A DNA stretch of 64,000 nucleotides from Sphingobium wenxiniae (GTDB taxonomy: Bacteria; Pseudomonadota; Alphaproteobacteria; Sphingomonadales; Sphingomonadaceae), in the NCBI RefSeq assembly GCF_007830065.1, contig NZ_VLKK01000001.1, positions 372,001-436,000 on the forward strand, read 5' to 3'. This document shows, in pieces, positions 60,468-64,000 of this stretch (within the stretch, counting starts at the first letter, position 1; every line of letters begins with the position of its first letter). Both the position numbers and the translations under genes were made by a program. The notes beneath the pieces are model-generated. The model was not told the DNA's origin, did not search any database, and saw only the letters and a program-made list of their open reading frames with translations.

Positions 60468-61313
60468 ATGCGATTTGAAGGCACGCAGGATTATGTCGCC
60501 ACCGATGATCTGAAGGTCGCGGTCAACGCCGCCGTGCTGCTGCGCCGCCCGCTGCTGGTGAAGGGGGAGCCGGGCACCGGCAAGACCGTGCTGGCGCAGG
60601 AAATCGCCAAGGCGCTGGACGCTCCGCTGATCGAGTGGAACGTCAAGTCCACGACCAAGGCGCATCAGGGGCTCTATGAATATGACGCGGTCGCCCGCCT
60701 GCGCGACGGGCAGCTCGGCGACCCGCGCGTCCATGAGATTTCCAACTACATTCGCAAGGGCAAGCTGTGGGAAGCGTTCACCGCACCCAGGCTGCCCGTG
60801 CTGCTGATCGACGAGATCGACAAGGCCGATATCGAATTTCCCAACGACCTGTTGCAGGAACTCGACCGCATGGCCTTCCACGTCTACGAAACCGGCGAAA
60901 CCATCGCCGCGCAGGAACGCCCGGTCGTCGTCATCACCTCCAACAATGAGAAGGAACTGCCCGACGCGTTCCTGCGCCGCTGCTTCTTCCACTATATCAA
61001 ATTCCCCGACCGCGAGACGATGCAGGCCATTGTCGACGTCCACTTCCCCGGCATCCAGAAGATCCTGGTCAGCAAGGCGATGGATATCTTCTACGACATC
61101 CGCGAAGTGCCCGGCCTCAAGAAGAAACCTTCGACCAGCGAGCTGTTAGACTGGCTCAAGCTGCTCCTCAATGAGGACATGCCACTGGACGTGCTCCAGA
61201 ACAGCGACCCGACCAAGGCGATCCCGCCCCTCCATGGCGCGCTGCTCAAGAATGAGCAGGATATCATGATGTTCGAACGCCTCGCCTTCATGGCGCGGCG
61301 GCAGGGGCGGTAA
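60468..61313 (+). CDS. MoxR-family AAA ATPase
   Basis: The 281-residue ATPase has the Walker A motif LLVKGEPGTGKTVLAQEIAK, Walker B LPVLLIDEIDKADIEFPNDL, and sensor regions (VVVITSNNEKELPDAFLRRC). MoxR proteins act as chaperones for metal-enzyme maturation, normally beside a von Willebrand A (CoxE-like) protein. No such partner follows here; the downstream 330 bases hold only repeat-like sequence. The N terminus is complete. Confidence 0.9.
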   Translation: MRFEGTQDYVATDDLKVAVNAAVLLRRPLLVKGEPGTGKTVLAQEIAKALDAPLIEWNVKSTTKAHQGLYEYDAVARLRDGQLGDPRVHEISNYIRKGKLWEAFTAPRLPVLLIDEIDKADIEFPNDLLQELDRMAFHVYETGETIAAQERPVVVITSNNEKELPDAFLRRCFFHYIKFPDRETMQAIVDVHFPGIQKILVSKAMDIFYDIREVPGLKKKPSTSELLDWLKLLLNEDMPLDVLQNSDPTKAIPPLHGALLKNEQDIMMFERLAFMARRQGR

Positions 61314-61425
61314 GTCCGCTTTCGCTAGATCGGGGCCGGTTCACGCGGAGAATATGGACGCGGCCGAAGGCTTTTTGTTGGGAGGTTATGCAGTTTTGCA
61401 AATCCGCTCATGCAAGGATTGTTTT

Positions 61426-61507
61426 CGGCCATTTCCGCCATTCAATATGTCGGAGGAATGGCAGGAATCCACCTCCATAACCGCCATTCCGCACAGAGGT
61501 TGTAAGC
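61426..61507. repeat. Intergenic repeat, related to the one between ectB and ectC
   Basis: The segment opens with CGGCCATTTCCGCCATTCAA and closes with CCATTCCGCACAGAGGTTGT, the same two motifs in the same order as at 21928-22068 but about 60 bases closer together. It lies in the 330-base gene-free gap 61314-61643, where no gene, clear promoter or terminator was otherwise seen. Confidence 0.45.
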
Positions 61508-61643
61508 TACTCTCCGCCTCTCCGCGTCTTCGCGATCAAAATCCTGACCGAATCCCTTGCCGAGCGCTTGCAAGCCCGGCATCCTGATTTCCTGTCATTC
61601 AAGGCTGCGCCAAGACGGTCTGGATCAGGAAAAGGATGCCGAT

Positions 61644-62684
61644 ATGCCCCTGCCGCGTGCATTGCCCCTCGTTTCGGTCCTGCTGGCGCTCAGCGCGCCC
61701 GCCTCCGCGCGCGCGGCTGACGCCGTTGAAGCCTGGACGCCCACGCAAACCGCCCTGCGCGCCAATGCCGCGGGCATAGCCCTGCCGCAGACGGTGGCGG
61801 GCCTCTCCCTCGCCAAGAGCGGAGAAGCGTCGAACGGCGGCAAGGGCATCGACAACTACGCCCAATATCTGTCCGAAGACGGCACGATCCAGGCGACGCT
61901 CTACGTCTATCTGCCTAGCTACGCCGACGCCGCGCTCGCCGCATATATGACGGACAAGGCGGTGATGGAGCGCTTCGGCGCGAAGACCCGCCGCACCAGC
62001 TACGCCAGCGTAGCGGCGGGCGGCCATCCCGGCACCGCCATCCGCGCGGTTTATGACGATGCCGCCGATGGCGCGCTCGCCACCGCCGCCGCCTTCGTCC
62101 ATGCGGGCCGCTGGGTCGTGAAGATGCGCGTCACCGGCCCTGCCGAGCGCCGCAAGGACGTGCTCGCGGGGCTGGACGGCATGATCGCAAGCCTCGCCTT
62201 CGACGATCCCAAGACGCTCCACGCGGCCGCCCCGGCAAAGATCAACCCCTGCCCCGCCCCCGACAGCCGCGACGCCCGCCTCACCGATGCGGCCCCCGCC
62301 GGCGCGGAAGGAAGCGGCATAATAGCGATTCCCCGCGACGGTCAGGGTAGCCTGTGCCTGCGCGGCACCATCGAAACGGCGGAGGGCCGTTATGAGATGC
62401 TGCAACAGGCCGGGGTGGAGGGCGGCGCGATCATCGTGCCGACGGACGACATGGGCGGCCTGATCGCCTTCGATCCCGCGGCGGACGGAACGGGCTACCG
62501 CCTGTCGATGCACGCGCTGGGCCGGACCGACCTTTACGGCGTCTATGACCGCGTTCCCAGCACGCGCCAGATCGCCGCCATCATCGACGGCAAGGACCCG
62601 CAAACCGCGCAGGCCCAGGCCACCACCGCCTATGCCGCCAATGGCGACGTGACGGTCAGCGTGGTCCGCGGGACGCCGCGATAA
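61644..62684 (+). CDS. Exported hypothetical protein
   Basis: The 346-residue protein has a signal peptide (LPLVSVLLALSAPASARA) and a mature beta-rich region including AGIALPQTVAGLSLAKSGEA and DNYAQYLSEDGTIQATLYVY. Two cysteines (NPCPAP and GSLCLRG) may pair. The C-terminal half, GYRLSMHALGRTDLYGVYDR, is unrecognised. AAAAGGA 8 bases before the ATG supports the start. It probably resides in the periplasm. Confidence 0.7.
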   Translation: MPLPRALPLVSVLLALSAPASARAADAVEAWTPTQTALRANAAGIALPQTVAGLSLAKSGEASNGGKGIDNYAQYLSEDGTIQATLYVYLPSYADAALAAYMTDKAVMERFGAKTRRTSYASVAAGGHPGTAIRAVYDDAADGALATAAAFVHAGRWVVKMRVTGPAERRKDVLAGLDGMIASLAFDDPKTLHAAAPAKINPCPAPDSRDARLTDAAPAGAEGSGIIAIPRDGQGSLCLRGTIETAEGRYEMLQQAGVEGGAIIVPTDDMGGLIAFDPAADGTGYRLSMHALGRTDLYGVYDRVPSTRQIAAIIDGKDPQTAQAQATTAYAANGDVTVSVVRGTPR

Positions 62685-62779
62685 GGGACGGCGAAAAGTG
62701 GCGAACCGGATGCTGAAATGCTAATCGTTCCCGTCATGCAATACGGCGCGCTTTCCGGCGCGGTGCTTTTTGATGGGAA

Positions 62780-63379
62780 TTGCGCGTCACCCAGCCATCG
62801 CGATCCTGCCGGCCCGAAGCAGACGCCGCCTGCGATCCGCTGACGCGCGCCTATCTGACATTGTTGTCGGGCTGTTCCTTCTGGGAACGCCATGCCCCGA
62901 TCGGCGACAAGCTGGCCACCGGGCGCAGGTCCACGATAGTCGCGCGCCTGACCGGCAACCGGCTGCGGGAGCTGGATCGCTTTCTGTCCGTCCTTCTGGA
63001 TGAAGCGGCTCTTCGCCATGGCGGCCCCGGCCATGACCGGCGCGCCTTCGCGCGGCAGCGCAACACGCCGCGCAAGCTGATTGCCGTCGCGAGGATGATG
63101 GACCTGGACGGCCCCTCCATCCCGCGCCTTCGCGCCATCGGGCGAATATCCGCCTGCCTGCACCATTGTTCCGGGGTGATCCACGCCCCCGCATTGAGGA
63201 ACGATCTTCGCCTGGCCACGGGCCGCGACGTAATCGACGATGAATATCCCCGGCTTTTCCTGTCCGCCGAATCTATCGCCGCCATCTGCCATTTCTATCG
63301 GCAGATCGGCGGCGGGCTGGTACGCGATGCCGTCCGCGAAGGCGCCGCATTGACTTTTCCGGGAATATGGTCGATATAG
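62780..63379 (+). CDS. Hypothetical protein
   Basis: The 199-residue frame begins at a TTG (62780) and contains DPLTRAYLTLLSGCSFWERH, TIVARLTGNRLRELDRFLSV, RISACLHHCSGVIHAPALRN, and ESIAAICHFYRQIGG. Third-position composition supports translation. The TTG lacks a good binding site, so the start is uncertain. No family was recognised. It is 123 bases upstream of the cold-shock gene. Confidence 0.6.
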   Translation: MRVTQPSRSCRPEADAACDPLTRAYLTLLSGCSFWERHAPIGDKLATGRRSTIVARLTGNRLRELDRFLSVLLDEAALRHGGPGHDRRAFARQRNTPRKLIAVARMMDLDGPSIPRLRAIGRISACLHHCSGVIHAPALRNDLRLATGRDVIDDEYPRLFLSAESIAAICHFYRQIGGGLVRDAVREGAALTFPGIWSI

Positions 63380-63502
63380 GGTGCGCTAACGTCGCCTGCG
63401 ACGGAATTTGACCCCATGGGGTTCTCCTTCCCTTCTCGCGCTACCAGCTCCGCCCGTGCTTTTTGCGGGCGGGTCAATCGTTTTCGTGAAAGGAAACACC
63501 TC

Positions 63503-63709
63503 ATGCCCATCGGAACCGTCAAATTTTTCAACGCCGACAAAGGCTATGGCTTCATTGCGCCCGAAGACGGCGGCAATGACAGCTTCGTGCATATCTCCGC
63601 CGTAGAACGCGCTGGCATGGCCACGCTTCAAAAGGACCAGCGGCTGAGCTACGAAGTCGAAACCGACCGCCGTGGCAAGCAGTCCGCCGTCAACCTCGAA
63701 GCGGTTTGA
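63503..63709 (+). CDS. Cold-shock domain protein (CspA family)
   Basis: The 68-residue protein has the RNA-binding motifs KGYGFIAPEDGGND (RNP1) and SFVHISAVERAGM (RNP2) of single-domain CspA proteins. It melts RNA structure at low temperature or under stress. AAAGGAA 11 bases upstream fixes the ATG. About 120 bases separate it from the previous stop, so a leader with cold-responsive structure is possible. Which csp paralogue it is cannot be told. Confidence 0.92.
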   Translation: MPIGTVKFFNADKGYGFIAPEDGGNDSFVHISAVERAGMATLQKDQRLSYEVETDRRGKQSAVNLEAV

Positions 63710-63855
63710 AGGCCGGATTTGCGGTAAACCTGGTTTTCACGCAAAGTCCGATCCTATCCCGGCAAGGCCATCGGCGTTGCCGGACCACATTCTTCGCATT
63801 CCTGTCCGCACGGCTGATGGGAATGCGGAGGCTGTCCCCCTGAACGCAGGGAGCC

Positions 63856-63879
63856 GCCGCCTTGGCGCGGCCGATTTTT
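63856..63879 (+). terminator. Possible terminator after the cold-shock gene
   Basis: GCCGC and GCGGC form a short GC stem around a CTTGGC loop, followed by CGATTTTT. It lies 147 bases past the csp stop. The stem is only five base pairs, so the call is tentative. The rest of the gap 63710-63984 shows no gene. Confidence 0.38.
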
Positions 63880-63984
63880 CAGCCCGCGGGCTTGCACCGA
63901 TGCAAGTCTGCCGGCGCGGGCCGCGCTTAACGAACGCGGCGCCCTTTTCCACCCATTGCGCGCCTGTTGCGCGCCAGGATTATC

Positions 63985-64000
63985 ATGAGTTTCAAGACAC
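63985..64000 (+). CDS. Start of a gene cut by the right edge
   Basis: An ATG at 63985 with CAGGA 6 bases upstream opens MSFKT before the window ends. Five codons are too few to identify it. A DEAD-box helicase is one candidate because such genes often neighbour csp genes, but nothing in the sequence proves this. Confidence 0.3.

Noticed and set aside
63737..63952. 71-residue minus-strand frame after the cold-shock gene
   Set aside because: Composition looks random, with no start signal and no family.

Overview
The window comes from a GC-rich alphaproteobacterium, most probably a sphingomonad (Sphingobium/Sphingomonas group). The reasons are codon use, the usg gene, a pyruvate dehydrogenase E1-beta carrying its own lipoyl domain, and the conserved neighbourhoods serB/miaA, ilvB-ilvN-ilvC-leuA, pdhA-pdhB, ftsB-eno, carA-carB-greA and dnaG-rpoD. 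This placement is inference from gene content; no rRNA is present.

Region 1 (about 1-9.5 kb) is a decaying accessory segment. The left edge is one end of an IS256-family insertion sequence that cuts into a metY-like gene. Rightward lie a frameshifted DUF2322 gene, a scrap of an exonuclease III-like gene, a broken nitrobindin-like gene, a MerR-controlled divergent cluster (frameshifted DJ-1/PfpI gene, acetoacetate decarboxylase-like gene, intact alpha/beta hydrolase, I78 inhibitor), a doubly frameshifted epimerase, a broken lipoprotein, a truncated metalloprotease and a deleted DUF1810 gene. An intact VapBC toxin-antitoxin pair (9.7-10.3 kb) and three membrane proteins follow.

Region 2 (12.4-19.1 kb) is a heat-shock island: groES-groEL, two Hsp20 genes, an NDUFS4-like gene, usg, a small conserved gene and a broken marC. 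Three CTTGA-type, RpoH-like promoters can be read by eye, and an integrase remnant marks the right side. Region 3 (19.3-24.9 kb) is a complete ectoine/5-hydroxyectoine locus: a divergent MarR (EctR-like) regulator, ectA, ectB, ectC, ectD and an MFS transporter. Together these two regions look like a stress-tolerance block.

Region 4 (24.9-64 kb) is mainly core genome: L,D-transpeptidase, serB, miaA, branched-chain amino-acid genes with a leucine leader-peptide attenuator before leuA, trmFO, Tad-type secreted/pseudopilin genes, pyruvate dehydrogenase, eno, an envelope-stress-like four-gene run, rhomboid protease, greA, carB-rraB-carA, yqeY, dnaG, rpoD, a MoxR ATPase, and a cold-shock gene at the right edge. 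A DUF559 endonuclease gene bounded by inverted palindromic repeats sits directly against the start of dnaG and looks like a small mobile cassette; this is the most unusual structure in the core part. No rRNA, tRNA or CRISPR array was recognised.
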